Of a stretch of DNA of 64,000 nt, positions 52,337 through 60,056 are shown in pieces. The notes beneath the pieces are model-generated. The model was not told the origin of the DNA. It did no database searches and saw nothing but the letters and a program-made list of their open reading frames with translations. The stretch comes from Pseudomonas sp. PD9R (GTDB lineage: Bacteria; Pseudomonadota; Gammaproteobacteria; Pseudomonadales; Pseudomonadaceae), in contig NZ_JAHTMR010000009.1 of the NCBI RefSeq assembly GCF_019200975.1, positions 166,909 through 230,908 on the forward strand, written 5' to 3'. A program made the translations under genes and the position numbers. Within the stretch, counting starts at the first letter, position 1. Every line of letters begins with the position of its first letter.

Positions 52337-52649
52337 ACTCATAAGCCCGCTCAACTTTGCACACCCGCGTATGACACCGCGAATACCACGTCGACCGCCC
52401 CCGCTCACGAATCGCACTGTGCTGCGGATGATGCTTCCACGCCAGAATCGCCGCCTCGCTAATCCAGTACGACACAGTAATTCCCAATCCGTCATCGCCT
52501 CGCGCCGACTCCACTCCCAGAAACCCCGGCTGTTCACGCGCCAGCTCGACCATGCGCTCGGCCGCCTCGGCATAACCCTGGTCACCCTCGGTGCGCAGCG
52601 AGGTGAAGATCACCGCGTAGTAAGGCGTGGGCGGAGTGTTGGCGGTCAT
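52326..52649 (-). CDS. Antibiotic biosynthesis monooxygenase (ABM) family protein
   Basis: 107 residues of the dimeric ferredoxin-like ABM fold: YYAVIFTSLRTEGDQGYAEA, EQPGFLGVESARGDDGLGIT and WISEAAILAWKHHPQHSAIR. The YWISEAAILAWKHHPQH segment is typical of the YdhR/heme-degrading-like branch. Substrate unknown. Its ATG overlaps the stop of the upstream amidotransferase-like gene (ATGA), so the two are cotranslated. Confidence 0.88.
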   Translation of the reverse strand: MTANTPPTPYYAVIFTSLRTEGDQGYAEAAERMVELAREQPGFLGVESARGDDGLGITVSYWISEAAILAWKHHPQHSAIRERGRSTWYSRCHTRVCKVERAYEFKL

Positions 52650-53365
52650 GGTTTTGGCCTCGCACAGGCTTCGATCAACGCCCGCACCAGCGGTGGCAAG
52701 ATACCCTCGAGCGCGGCGCGTTCTGGCTGAAACAGCGTGGCGATGAAGAACGGATGATCGCTGAGTTCCAGCGCACGCAAGCCCTGCGCCGAGTCGTGAC
52801 CGACACTGTGAAGCTCATGTTTGAGCAGCTCACGCTCGAACTCAGGATTCACACCGTAGCTGCAGCGATACCCTTCACGGATCTCGGAGGTTTCGTACGC
52901 CTTGGCGATCAACGAGCCTTCAACCAAATGAATGCTGTCGACGGCTTCCACCAGCGAACACGCCAGCGGCGTAATCAATGCCCGTGCCGCGTCGGGTGAT
53001 GTCTCGCCGTGTTCGGCATCCGACCAACCGAGTACGTTGCGCGCATATTCCAATACCGCGTGTTGAAAGCCGCCGCAGGTCCCGAGGAAAGGTCTTCGTT
53101 GTTCACGAGCAAAACGAATTGCCCGCAACGCGCCGTCCATGTCGCGGTAAGGGCTGGCGGGCACGCACCAGAAACCGTCGAACCCAGCCAGTGGGGTGAC
53201 AGCGTTGATGCTGTCGGTAGCCAGCCATTGACCTTGCACGTTCAGGCCGCTGTATTCGGCGGCCATTTCGAGGGCGACTGGAATGGCCTGGTGGGCGGTG
53301 ACTTGTGGGTCGTAGTCGCCGATCAGGGCGATGCGGATGTTTGACTCAGGCGATGCGGTATCCAT
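52646..53365 (-). CDS. Class I glutamine amidotransferase-like protein (CTP synthase C-domain related)
   Basis: 239 residues resembling the glutaminase half of CTP synthase. The nucleophile elbow is PFLGTCGGFQHAVLEYARNV (Cys near residue 99), preceded by GFWCVPASPYRDMDGALRAI. A catalytic His-x-Glu pair at the C-terminus is changed to LFQPERAAL, lacking the usual HPE histidine, so amidase activity is uncertain. AAGGAAAAT lies 8 bp before ATG 53365. Coupled to the ABM gene, a pairing that is also found in other pseudomonads. Confidence 0.82.
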   Translation of the reverse strand: MDTASPESNIRIALIGDYDPQVTAHQAIPVALEMAAEYSGLNVQGQWLATDSINAVTPLAGFDGFWCVPASPYRDMDGALRAIRFAREQRRPFLGTCGGFQHAVLEYARNVLGWSDAEHGETSPDAARALITPLACSLVEAVDSIHLVEGSLIAKAYETSEIREGYRCSYGVNPEFERELLKHELHSVGHDSAQGLRALELSDHPFFIATLFQPERAALEGILPPLVRALIEACARPKP

Positions 53366-53392
53366 GCGATTTTCCTTCGGGCGACGATGCTT

Positions 53393-53487
53393 TTTGTGGC
53401 GAGGGAGCTTGCTCCCGCTGGGCTGCGAAGCGGCCTTAATTACCGCAACTGCTGCGCAGTCGGACGGGAGCAAGCCCCCTCGCCACC
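53393..53487. repeat. REPIN (GTGGCGAGGGAGCTTGC type) in a divergent promoter region
   Basis: GTGGCGAGGGAGCTTGCTCC and inverted GGAGCAAGCCCCCTCGCCAC, with an inner GCGAAGCGGCC...CTGCGCAGTC pair. Unusually it lies between two divergently transcribed genes rather than at gene ends. Confidence 0.85.
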
Positions 53488-53584
53488 TGCAATTTATGCA
53501 GTTGGGTTGTTCGTTTCTGGTGCCCACTATAAATTGGCGTTCACGCACTCAATATTGGCGTTTTCCCAAGTGATCAATGCAGCT

Positions 53585-54448
53585 GTGCACTATCGACTGG
53601 ACTACCCGGACCTGGCGCTGATTCTCGCTTTGGTGCGCGGCGGCTCTCTGTCCCGGGCCTCGGCGCTGTTGAAAGTGGATGTCTCGACGGTGTTCCGCGC
53701 CGTTCGCAGGCTGGAAGCGGCGCTCGGGCAGCAGTTATTCGAAAAGAGTCGCGCCGGTTACTTGCCAACGACGCTGGCGCAGACCTTGGCCGAGCAAGCG
53801 GAGCGCGCCGAACAAGCGTTGGAAGCGGCGCGCATTGGCGTAGAGCAGGGCGGCGAAGTCATCAGCGGCACCGTGCGCCTGACCTGCACTGATTCAGTCC
53901 TGCAAGGCTTGCTGTTGCCGGCGCTGGCGCAGTTCATGCCCAACTATCCAGCGCTGACCATTGAACTGAGTACCTCCAACGACTTCGCCAACCTTCGCCG
54001 TCGAGACGCAGACATTGCTCTGCGCTTGACCCGCACACCGCCCGAACATTTGGTGGGGCGGCGTCTGGCGGATGTTTCATATCGGGTATGCGCCAGCGAA
54101 CGTTATCTGAAATCGGTCGACGCCAATGATCTGGCCTCACTCACCTGGATCGCCCCGGACGACTTTTTGCCCGATCACCCAACCATCGCCTGGCGCCGTC
54201 AAGCGTTGCCGGGTGTGACGCCGGGGTATCGCTGCAACAGCATGTTGTCGGTCACCGAACTGGTACGGGCAGGGTTGGGAGTGGCGGCGTTGCCGGACTT
54301 TTTGATCGGCGATGGATTGCAGCCGCTGGGCGAACCGCTGCACGGTTACGACACTGCGTTGTGGTTGCTCACTCGTCCGGATTGTCGGGCGTTGCGTTCG
54401 GTCGTTACGCTGTTCGACGAATTGGGGCGCGCACTGAAATTGCCGTGA
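53585..54448 (+). CDS. LysR-family transcriptional regulator
   Basis: 287 residues with the helix-turn-helix LVRGGSLSRASALLKVDVST followed by VFRAVRRLEAALGQQLFEK (about 17-55) and the effector domain (GTVRLTCTDSVLQGLLLPAL). Start choice is uncertain: GTG 53585 gives the typical VHYRLDYPDLALIL start; GTG 53570 is also in frame. Directly upstream lie two copies of ATTGGCGTT (53531-53562) that may be regulator sites. It is divergent from the amidotransferase-ABM operon and could control it. Confidence 0.87.
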   Translation: MHYRLDYPDLALILALVRGGSLSRASALLKVDVSTVFRAVRRLEAALGQQLFEKSRAGYLPTTLAQTLAEQAERAEQALEAARIGVEQGGEVISGTVRLTCTDSVLQGLLLPALAQFMPNYPALTIELSTSNDFANLRRRDADIALRLTRTPPEHLVGRRLADVSYRVCASERYLKSVDANDLASLTWIAPDDFLPDHPTIAWRRQALPGVTPGYRCNSMLSVTELVRAGLGVAALPDFLIGDGLQPLGEPLHGYDTALWLLTRPDCRALRSVVTLFDELGRALKLP

Positions 54449-54454
54449 AGTCGC

Positions 54455-54988
54455 TTAGGCTTTCGGCTCTTCCTTGCGTACAAATTGCTGATGCATCTCC
54501 GTGGTCAGGTTCTCGATGCGTTCGGTAAGGGCCTTGGTCATCTCTGTCAGGCGGGTGTTTTGCTCAAGCAACTCCAGCAACTGTGCGGAGTTGTGCGCCG
54601 CTTGCGCCTGACGTTCGGTGTTGGCCACTGCCAGCGCTTCGCGGTGCTGCGCATCGGCATCGGACTGCGCTTTGTCCCGCGCCGCCTGACGGGTCTGGGC
54701 CAGCAGAATCAGCGGCGCGGCATACGCCGATTGCAAGCTGAACGCCAGGTTAAGCAGGATGAACGGATACACATCAAAGTGGGTAACACCGGCGATGTTG
54801 AGGCACACCCAGAGCACAACAATCAGCGTCTGCGCCCCTAGAAAAGTCGGCGTGCCGAAGAACCGAGCAAAGGCTTCGGCACGCAGGGCAAATTTGTCAT
54901 TGCCGAATGTCGGCGCCAAGTGAGCGTGAGGACGATGGAAACGCAGGTGATCGACGGGGGCGGCGGTATCGCTGGGTGTGGTAGTCAT
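54455..54988 (-). CDS. DUF1003 membrane protein
   Basis: 177 residues. Two adjacent membrane segments (FLGAQTLIVVLWVCLNIAGV and PFILLNLAFSLQSAYAAPLI, about 48-95) are followed by RQAARDKAQSDADAQHREAL and a coiled-coil tail (LLELLEQNTRLTEMTKALTE). The YPFILLNLAFSLQSAYAAP motif is diagnostic of DUF1003. Function unknown. Confidence 0.9.
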   Translation of the reverse strand: MTTTPSDTAAPVDHLRFHRPHAHLAPTFGNDKFALRAEAFARFFGTPTFLGAQTLIVVLWVCLNIAGVTHFDVYPFILLNLAFSLQSAYAAPLILLAQTRQAARDKAQSDADAQHREALAVANTERQAQAAHNSAQLLELLEQNTRLTEMTKALTERIENLTTEMHQQFVRKEEPKA

Positions 54989-55095
54989 GATGCTCTCTGC
55001 ATAGCGGTGGGACTTAGGCCACTATAGCCCCGACGCCAGTTTCATTCTGAAACACATTGCAGTATTCATTTCACAGCGGTCGACAATGTCATTTA

Positions 55096-55704
55096 TTACA
55101 GCTGATAGCAGGCCAGGAACATGTCCAGCGCGGACTCCACGACAGTGCGCTGAACCTCGGAGGTCAAAGCCGGCATTCCCATGGAAATCTGCGGCCAAAA
55201 CGCAAAGGATTTGAGTAACCCCTGCACTTGTTGTGCAGCAAATTCAGGAGCGACCGGTTTCAATCGACCATCGGCCTGGGCTGCGCGAATCCAAACGGTC
55301 AGGCCTTCTTCGCGTTCACCCATACGGGCGACCATGTTCTGCGCGCGCTCAGGGGAATGAATCGTCGCTGCAATAGCCACCCGCGCCAAGTCCAGAAAAT
55401 TGTCATCGCCCAGCATTTGCAGCTTGGTTGTCAGTAGTGGGCGTAACTGGTCGCGCAACGCCATATCGGAGCGGTAGGGCGTTTCCTGTTCTGCCGTCAA
55501 TCGCGCCCACAATTGATTGAGAATCTCGGCGAACAACTCTTCCTTGCTGGGGAAATGGTTGTACACCGTTCGCTTCGACACGCCGGCAGTGGCCGCGATC
55601 TTGTCCATGCTCGTGATGTCGAAGCCGTTGGCACGGAATTCGGCAATCGCCGCCTGAATGATGGCTTCGCGTTTTCGGTCGGTGAGGCGCTGTGGAACTG
55701 TCAT
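55096..55704 (-). CDS. TetR/AcrR-family transcriptional regulator
   Basis: 202 residues. The N-terminal helix-turn-helix is ITSMDKIAATAGVSKRTVYN followed by HFPSKEELFAEI (about 26-60), and the C-terminal ligand domain has the AefR-like signature region (LARVAIAATIHSPERAQNM). A palindrome at 55783 is a likely operator. It is divergent from a metallo-beta-lactamase-fold gene that it probably regulates. Confidence 0.93.
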   Translation of the reverse strand: MTVPQRLTDRKREAIIQAAIAEFRANGFDITSMDKIAATAGVSKRTVYNHFPSKEELFAEILNQLWARLTAEQETPYRSDMALRDQLRPLLTTKLQMLGDDNFLDLARVAIAATIHSPERAQNMVARMGEREEGLTVWIRAAQADGRLKPVAPEFAAQQVQGLLKSFAFWPQISMGMPALTSEVQRTVVESALDMFLACYQL

Positions 55705-55782
55705 AAATACGCTTCGGCAGAGGAGAGATGAAAATTACACTTGGTAGTTTACTTGTCATCGGCTTTGATGCAACCTAGAAAC

Positions 55783-55798
55783 TACACTGTGCAGTGTA
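55783..55798. promoter_or_regulatory. Candidate TetR operator
   Basis: TACACTGTGCAGTGTA is a palindrome with 7-bp perfect arms between the divergent TetR and hydrolase genes. A related half, ATTACACTTGG, lies about 50 bp away toward the regulator gene. Confidence 0.6.
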
Positions 55799-55920
55799 AT
55801 GTTTTGTTAATCCTGCCCGGTCAAAAATAGAGTGTTCGGCTAATGCGTGCGTGCCTTGGCCATTTATCGTCCCACCGTGAAAAACTGCGAGCGCTGCGGT
55901 TTTTCTGGAGTCATTCAGTC

Positions 55921-56979
55921 ATGGCCAACTCAACTTCCCCGGCGGACAACGCCTCCACGCCTGAAGCATCCCACCAAGCCGAAGGTAGTTTTAGAAACCA
56001 TGCGCCTGTGAAGCGCGAAGGCTTTCGCAAAACCCTGCGCATCCTGTGGAACGTCATTTTCCACAAGCCACGCGACACGCGTCCGAGTGCTCCGATCCCG
56101 GTGCAACCTCTGACGCAAGCGGCGCTGATTGCCGCGCCCAACCACAGCGTCTACCGCCTGGGCCATTCCACGGTCCTGCTCAAGCTTCGGGATAAATTCT
56201 GGATCACCGACCCAGTCTTCGCCGAGCGTGCCTCGCCGGTGCAATGGGCCGGCCCCAAGCGTTTCCATCAGCCGCCGATCGGCCTGGACGAATTGCCACC
56301 GATTGAAGCGGTAATCCTTTCCCACGACCACTACGATCACCTCGACTATGAAGCGGTGCTGAAAATCGCCGACAAGACCCAATACTTCCTCACTCCGCTG
56401 GGCGTCGGCGACACCCTGATCAAATGGGGCATCGACGCCAGCAAAGTCCGGCAACTGGATTGGTGGCAGGACACCGAAGTCGAAGGCATCCGCTTCATCG
56501 CCACCCCTTCACAACACTTCTCCGGCCGTGGCCTGTTCGACGGCAACAGCACACTCTGGGCTTCGTGGGTGATGATCGACGGCGACACCCGCATCTTCTT
56601 CAGCGGCGACAGCGGCTACTTCGACGGCTTCAAACGCATCGGCGAACAATATGGCCCATTCGACGTGACCCTCATGGAAACCGGTGCCTACAACGTCGAA
56701 TGGCCACACGTGCACATGCAACCCGAACAAACCCTGCAAGCCCACATCGATCTCAAGGGCCGCTGGCTATTGCCGATTCACAACGGCACGTTCGATTTGT
56801 CGATGCATGCCTGGTACGAACCCTTCGATCGCATCCTGGCTTTGGCTTGGGAACGTAGTGTTTCCATCACCACGCCGCAGATGGGTGAGGCGTTTAACCT
56901 GATGTATCCGCAGCGCGGTGGTGCTTGGTGGTTGGCGGTGGAAGGGGAGACTGATCGGGTGGCGGTTTCGAATACCTGA
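55921..56979 (+). CDS. Metallo-beta-lactamase-fold hydrolase (NAPE-PLD/UlaG-like)
   Basis: 352 residues. The metal site VILSHDHYDHLDYE (HxHxDH, about residues 130-143) is followed by downstream ligands in FIATPSQHFSGRG, FFSGDSGYFDGFK and LLPIHNGTF. The N-terminus (about 1-50) is polar and without a signal peptide. NAPE-PLD-like members hydrolyse phospholipid-type substrates; the substrate here is not known. ATG 55921 is the preferred start, GGAG lying 12 bp upstream; an in-frame ATG at 55843 would add 26 residues. Confidence 0.88.
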   Translation: MANSTSPADNASTPEASHQAEGSFRNHAPVKREGFRKTLRILWNVIFHKPRDTRPSAPIPVQPLTQAALIAAPNHSVYRLGHSTVLLKLRDKFWITDPVFAERASPVQWAGPKRFHQPPIGLDELPPIEAVILSHDHYDHLDYEAVLKIADKTQYFLTPLGVGDTLIKWGIDASKVRQLDWWQDTEVEGIRFIATPSQHFSGRGLFDGNSTLWASWVMIDGDTRIFFSGDSGYFDGFKRIGEQYGPFDVTLMETGAYNVEWPHVHMQPEQTLQAHIDLKGRWLLPIHNGTFDLSMHAWYEPFDRILALAWERSVSITTPQMGEAFNLMYPQRGGAWWLAVEGETDRVAVSNT

Positions 56980-56990
56980 TGCATGGAAGC

Positions 56991-57017
56991 CGGGCCGCTT
57001 GCCATAAACGCGGCCCG
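56991..57017. other. GC hairpin between convergent genes
   Basis: CGGGCCGC and GCGGCCCG form an 8-bp stem with an 11-bp loop. No T-run follows on either strand, so it would be a weak terminator at best. Confidence 0.5.
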
Positions 57018-57027
57018 TGCAGAACCA

Positions 57028-57345
57028 TCACTCAACCATCGCAAAATCCGCCCGCCCCACCGGATTCGGCGTAGTCCCCTTCACATTCATCCCGCGCCCC
57101 GGCGCAAACCCCGGGAAGAACACCAGCCCCTCCGATTCAAACCGATACGCCAACGCCAGGCGGGTGACATCCAGCACATCACGCTTGGCCTCGAAGCGCT
57201 GAATGGCGTCCAGGGAAACCCCGGCCTCCAGCGCCAGCTCTTCCACACTCCAGCCCAGCATCGCTCGGGCCTGGGCGCAGTGGGCCGGGGTGAATTGGAA
57301 GAGGGCGATACGTTCCAGGGTGATTTTCATCGCTTGAGAGGCCAT
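57028..57345 (-). CDS. XRE-type helix-turn-helix regulator with an SOS box
   Basis: 105 residues. The helix-turn-helix is QARAMLGWSVEELALEAGVS followed by LDAIQRFEAKRDV (about 29-61), and the C-terminal part (LAYRFESEGLVFFPGFAPGR) is a short extension. ATG 57345 has CGGAGA 7 bp upstream. A perfect LexA-type box lies 37-56 bp upstream of the start. Target genes unknown; the divergent 57599-58468 genes are candidates. Confidence 0.87.
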   Translation of the reverse strand: MASQAMKITLERIALFQFTPAHCAQARAMLGWSVEELALEAGVSLDAIQRFEAKRDVLDVTRLALAYRFESEGLVFFPGFAPGRGMNVKGTTPNPVGRADFAMVE

Positions 57346-57381
57346 GGTGTTCTCCGGGCTCGAGAGTGTGGATGCAAAATA

Positions 57382-57401
57382 TACTGTGTTTTTGTACAGT
57401 T
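57382..57401. promoter_or_regulatory. LexA-binding SOS box
   Basis: TACTGTGTTTTTGTACAGTT contains CTGT-N8-ACAG exactly (57384-57399) with an AT-leaning spacer and TA/TT flanks, as in the proteobacterial LexA consensus. It sits in front of the minus-strand regulator gene. Confidence 0.75.
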
Positions 57402-57598
57402 GTTTTGAGCCCGAATCAAATGCATTTTTGATTTTTTCTGATTCGCCCCATACGACCGGACGGACGGTGTCTGCCAAATTTTGCGACGGAATAGGATCAA
57501 GCAGGGTTGGAATCAGAAAGGGTTTTCGCAAGAATTAGCGGCAACACCCTTCAAACAGTCAATCCCGTTCCAATGCGCTCATGGGTTTGAGGTTGATG

Positions 57599-57727
57599 AT
57601 GATGCATGATTTGCTGACCGACGCAGAGTTATCAGTCCTCAGCGAAGAGGTGTTGGACTACATCTCGGATGTTGGTCGTCGGCCCTATAAGCTTGAGTGG
57701 GTCGACGAGATCGTGCGGCAGGACTGA
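57599..57727 (+). CDS. Small ORF upstream of the DUF6933-like gene
   Basis: 42 codons: MMHDLLTDAELSVLSEEVLD then YISDVGRRPYKLEWVDEIVR and QD. Acidic, helical, with TTTGAGG just upstream of a run of three ATG codons (57596, 57599, 57602). It ends 36 bp before the next gene and could be cotranscribed with it. No family recognised. Confidence 0.5.
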   Translation: MMHDLLTDAELSVLSEEVLDYISDVGRRPYKLEWVDEIVRQD

Positions 57728-57763
57728 CAACCGCTTTTAACCAGCCTCTACCAGAGAACCAGG

Positions 57764-58468
57764 ATGTTGATTTTCAACTGCACCGAAGCGGCGAGCAATT
57801 TCTTCAGCCGCGTGCACAAGGGTAAAAAGATCACTCCGGTGGAAAAACCGCCATCGCCCGTTATTGAGGACGATCAGACCGGTGAATTCGCCGAACAATG
57901 GCTGGTTCACGCCATTACTGTTCACCGCAAACATGTGTCGTTCGCGATTCATATCCAGACCCGTTATTGCATGATTTTCGCCGATGCAAAAAAGGCTGAC
58001 ACTGAAGGTTTTATCCAGCGCTTTGTTGATCGCTGGATCTACGGATTGATGCGTGATGCGCTGCACCATGACGTCCTGCAGTGGATCAATCATGACGCCA
58101 TGTTGGAGCGATTCAACGAAAGCAATCGCCACCACCGACTGTACAAGCGCGGTCATCGTAGTGCGCAAGGCCATCTGAGCGAAATGTCCTGGATCTTTCA
58201 GGATTACGCTGCAGAGTGGGGCTGTCTACCACCGGATGAGTTCACTGCGGGTCGCTTCGACGCGAAGATTAACGCTTTCATCAGAGGCAACAAAAGCGCC
58301 AAAGGTTATCTGGTCCCGGACGAAGAAATGGTGGCTCACTGGTTGCGTCAATACTGCCGTCTCGACGAACCTGGCATCGAGGCCGCACGCAATCGACGAG
58401 AAGAAGTAAGGCAGGAAATACATGGCTTGGAAGCCGCCCACGCGATGCAGGATCAGCCGCCGGACTAA
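57764..58468 (+). CDS. DUF6933-like hypothetical protein
   Basis: 234 residues, cytoplasmic. The N-terminal LIFNCTEAASNFFS and middle WLVHAITVHRKHVSFAIHIQ and TRYCMIFADAKKADTEGF (about 45-85) fit the pattern of the DUF6933 group, small proteins often fused or linked to SEC-C type regions. The C-terminal 100 residues are helical and basic. The family call is from memory of the motif and moderate; function unknown. It runs convergently into the next gene with 14 bp between stops. Confidence 0.65.
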   Translation: MLIFNCTEAASNFFSRVHKGKKITPVEKPPSPVIEDDQTGEFAEQWLVHAITVHRKHVSFAIHIQTRYCMIFADAKKADTEGFIQRFVDRWIYGLMRDALHHDVLQWINHDAMLERFNESNRHHRLYKRGHRSAQGHLSEMSWIFQDYAAEWGCLPPDEFTAGRFDAKINAFIRGNKSAKGYLVPDEEMVAHWLRQYCRLDEPGIEAARNRREEVRQEIHGLEAAHAMQDQPPD

Positions 58469-58482
58469 CTCGCCAACTCGAG

Positions 58483-59472
58483 TTATTTATCCGCCAACCC
58501 CGGTGCCTCCCGCACGATAAAGTGATCCAGATTCTCGATGTTGGCACTGAACACCCCGAACGTTTGCTCGGGGTTTTTCTTGCTCGGCACCTGCTTCAAC
58601 TCCGGCGTCACACCATAGAAAAAGCAAAACAACTCACGTTCACTCTCGATGGCGTGCTTGATCTCCTCCAGAAACGCCTTGCGCTTGCGGTAGGTGTCGA
58701 TCAACTTCTTGCTCAGGTAAACGTTGACCGAATACGGCTTCTTCTTCGCCTCGTGCGCTTGCTTGAACCAAACCTTCTGTTCGAAATCGATGCGAAAGCT
58801 CTGGGTGTAATCCTTGATCTCCTTGATCTTGCCCCAGTAAATCAGCCCCTTGTTATCCGACAGGTATTCGATCTTTTTGAAGAACGAAGCGTAAGACGCC
58901 GTGTGCTCGCCAATTTTGAGCGGCATACGCTTGAGCAACTCCTTGTCCTCGAAGTTCGAGACAAAACACTCCACAGGGTGGGCGAAGATGCTGGTCTTGT
59001 CCGGCGCCGAATCACCGCTCGGGTGCTCGGCATCACTGGCCGCTGACGGCGTTCGTGGCTCATCGCGCGCAATGTCCGCAGCCACCGCCGGGCTCGACGG
59101 CTTGCGCACATACTCACGCCGAGTCAGTAACAACTCCGACGGGAAATGCTCCTCGCGACTGTCATCCGTTTCCGCACCGTCCGCGTCCACGCCCGACGCC
59201 GGCGTCTTGAGACTGACATAAGGACAATCCGCCACATGCCGGGTGCTGGGCGTGTTCTTGAAGTGCGGGGTGCGGATGTAATTCACGTTTTTGGCGTTGA
59301 ACGTCGTCAATACATTTGCTGCATCGAAGGCTGCCCTGCATGCGTCATTGGGACATTGGAAATGTTCCTTGGCGGAATTGAACACCATCGTCTCGTCGAA
59401 ATTCAAATCGCGCACGTCATAGATCGACAGTTTTTCATCAAGGCTGAGGCAGTAGGCGAGGTCGAATTTCAT
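58483..59472 (-). CDS. Hypothetical protein with N-terminal zinc-finger-like motif
   Basis: 329 residues. The first 100 carry FQCPNDACRAAFDAANVLTT, then IRTPHFKNTPSTRHVADCPY (about 38-81). The spacing Cys-x4-Cys...His-Phe...His-x3-Cys is reminiscent of the zinc site in CoiA-like proteins. Residues 85-150 are low complexity (Asp/Ser/Pro-rich linker), and 160-329 form a separate charged domain (YLSDNKGLIYWGKIKEIKDY). ATG 59472 is chosen for the start of conserved-looking sequence. Function not recognised; its location beside the bacteriocin locus marks it as accessory. Confidence 0.65.
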   Translation of the reverse strand: MKFDLAYCLSLDEKLSIYDVRDLNFDETMVFNSAKEHFQCPNDACRAAFDAANVLTTFNAKNVNYIRTPHFKNTPSTRHVADCPYVSLKTPASGVDADGAETDDSREEHFPSELLLTRREYVRKPSSPAVAADIARDEPRTPSAASDAEHPSGDSAPDKTSIFAHPVECFVSNFEDKELLKRMPLKIGEHTASYASFFKKIEYLSDNKGLIYWGKIKEIKDYTQSFRIDFEQKVWFKQAHEAKKKPYSVNVYLSKKLIDTYRKRKAFLEEIKHAIESERELFCFFYGVTPELKQVPSKKNPEQTFGVFSANIENLDHFIVREAPGLADK

Positions 59473-59576
59473 GCTGGGCTCGGGTCCTTGAGGGGGGATG
59501 GTATTAATAGCGGGAGCCGGGGCGAGTTGCACTGACTGTTTTCAACACACCACAAAACCCGCAGCAATCCACCGAA

Positions 59577-59606
59577 TCTGTAGGAGCGAGCTTGCTCGCG
59601 AAAAAC
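59577..59606. repeat. Solitary REP downstream of the bacteriocin locus
   Basis: CTGTAGGAGCGAGCTTGCTC then GCGAAAAAC. The rest of 59473-59762 has no supported gene. Confidence 0.65.
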
Positions 59607-59762
59607 CCAAGCACGCCACTGAGTATCTGGTTCTACGCACCATCGTTCGCAACGTGCAACGGAACACCGCCAAGAGCCGGCTCGCCATGCCTATCGAAAA
59701 TCTCAGCCTTCATCTAGCGTGGCCAACTCCATGGAGGTGCTATATGAATGAACGGATACAAG

Positions 59763-59825
59763 TAAATATGCACCGAGTTTGTCGTATTTTTCCACAGCAT
59801 TACTTTTGTAGTCCCATTCATATAT
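59763..59825 (-). pseudogene. Remnant of a third E3-like toxin domain
   Basis: Starting right after the immunity gene stop, the frame reads IYEWDYKSNAVEKYDKLGAY then L. This lines up with the catalytic stretch of the intact toxin (IYEWDSKSGAVEMYDKLGNH), 15 of 20 residues identical by eye. The sequence then loses all similarity. It is too short to act and is best read as the decayed tail of another toxin cassette. Confidence 0.75.
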
Positions 59826-60056
59826 TCAAGCGTTGCAGCTAAGTTGAAATAGGTAGGCTGCGTCATACACTTTTTTCTCGAGTAAAGCCTCCAAGGCTCC
59901 AAGCTGCTCGTCCGTAAGGTTGTATCCCTCCCATCCGTGCTGCTCAGCAGTCCAACCCATGATGTTTTTAATTTCCTGGTCGTGCCCAGTCGGTAGCTCC
60001 ACTTCGAATGCCAGCAGTTCGTTATGTTTGTGAAAGGCTTCGATTACATAAATCAT
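59826..60056 (-). CDS. Putative bacteriocin immunity protein 2 (DUF7683-like)
   Basis: 76 residues: MIYVIEAFHKHNELLAFEVE then LPTGHDQEIKNIMGWTAEQH and YNLTDEQLGALEALL. It starts inside the stop of toxin module 2 (ATGA), the standard layout for a colicin-type toxin and its cognate inhibitor. The sequence is unlike the classic colicin E3 immunity protein and fits small immunity-like proteins found next to pseudomonad pyocin modules. The pairing with the toxin is inferred from position. Confidence 0.72.
   Translation of the reverse strand: MIYVIEAFHKHNELLAFEVELPTGHDQEIKNIMGWTAEQHGWEGYNLTDEQLGALEALLEKKVYDAAYLFQLSCNA

Noticed and set aside
59714..59902. 62-codon minus-strand ORF overlapping immunity 2 and the toxin remnant
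   Set aside because: It is in a different frame from both; the remnant reads correctly only in the frame that continues from the immunity stop.
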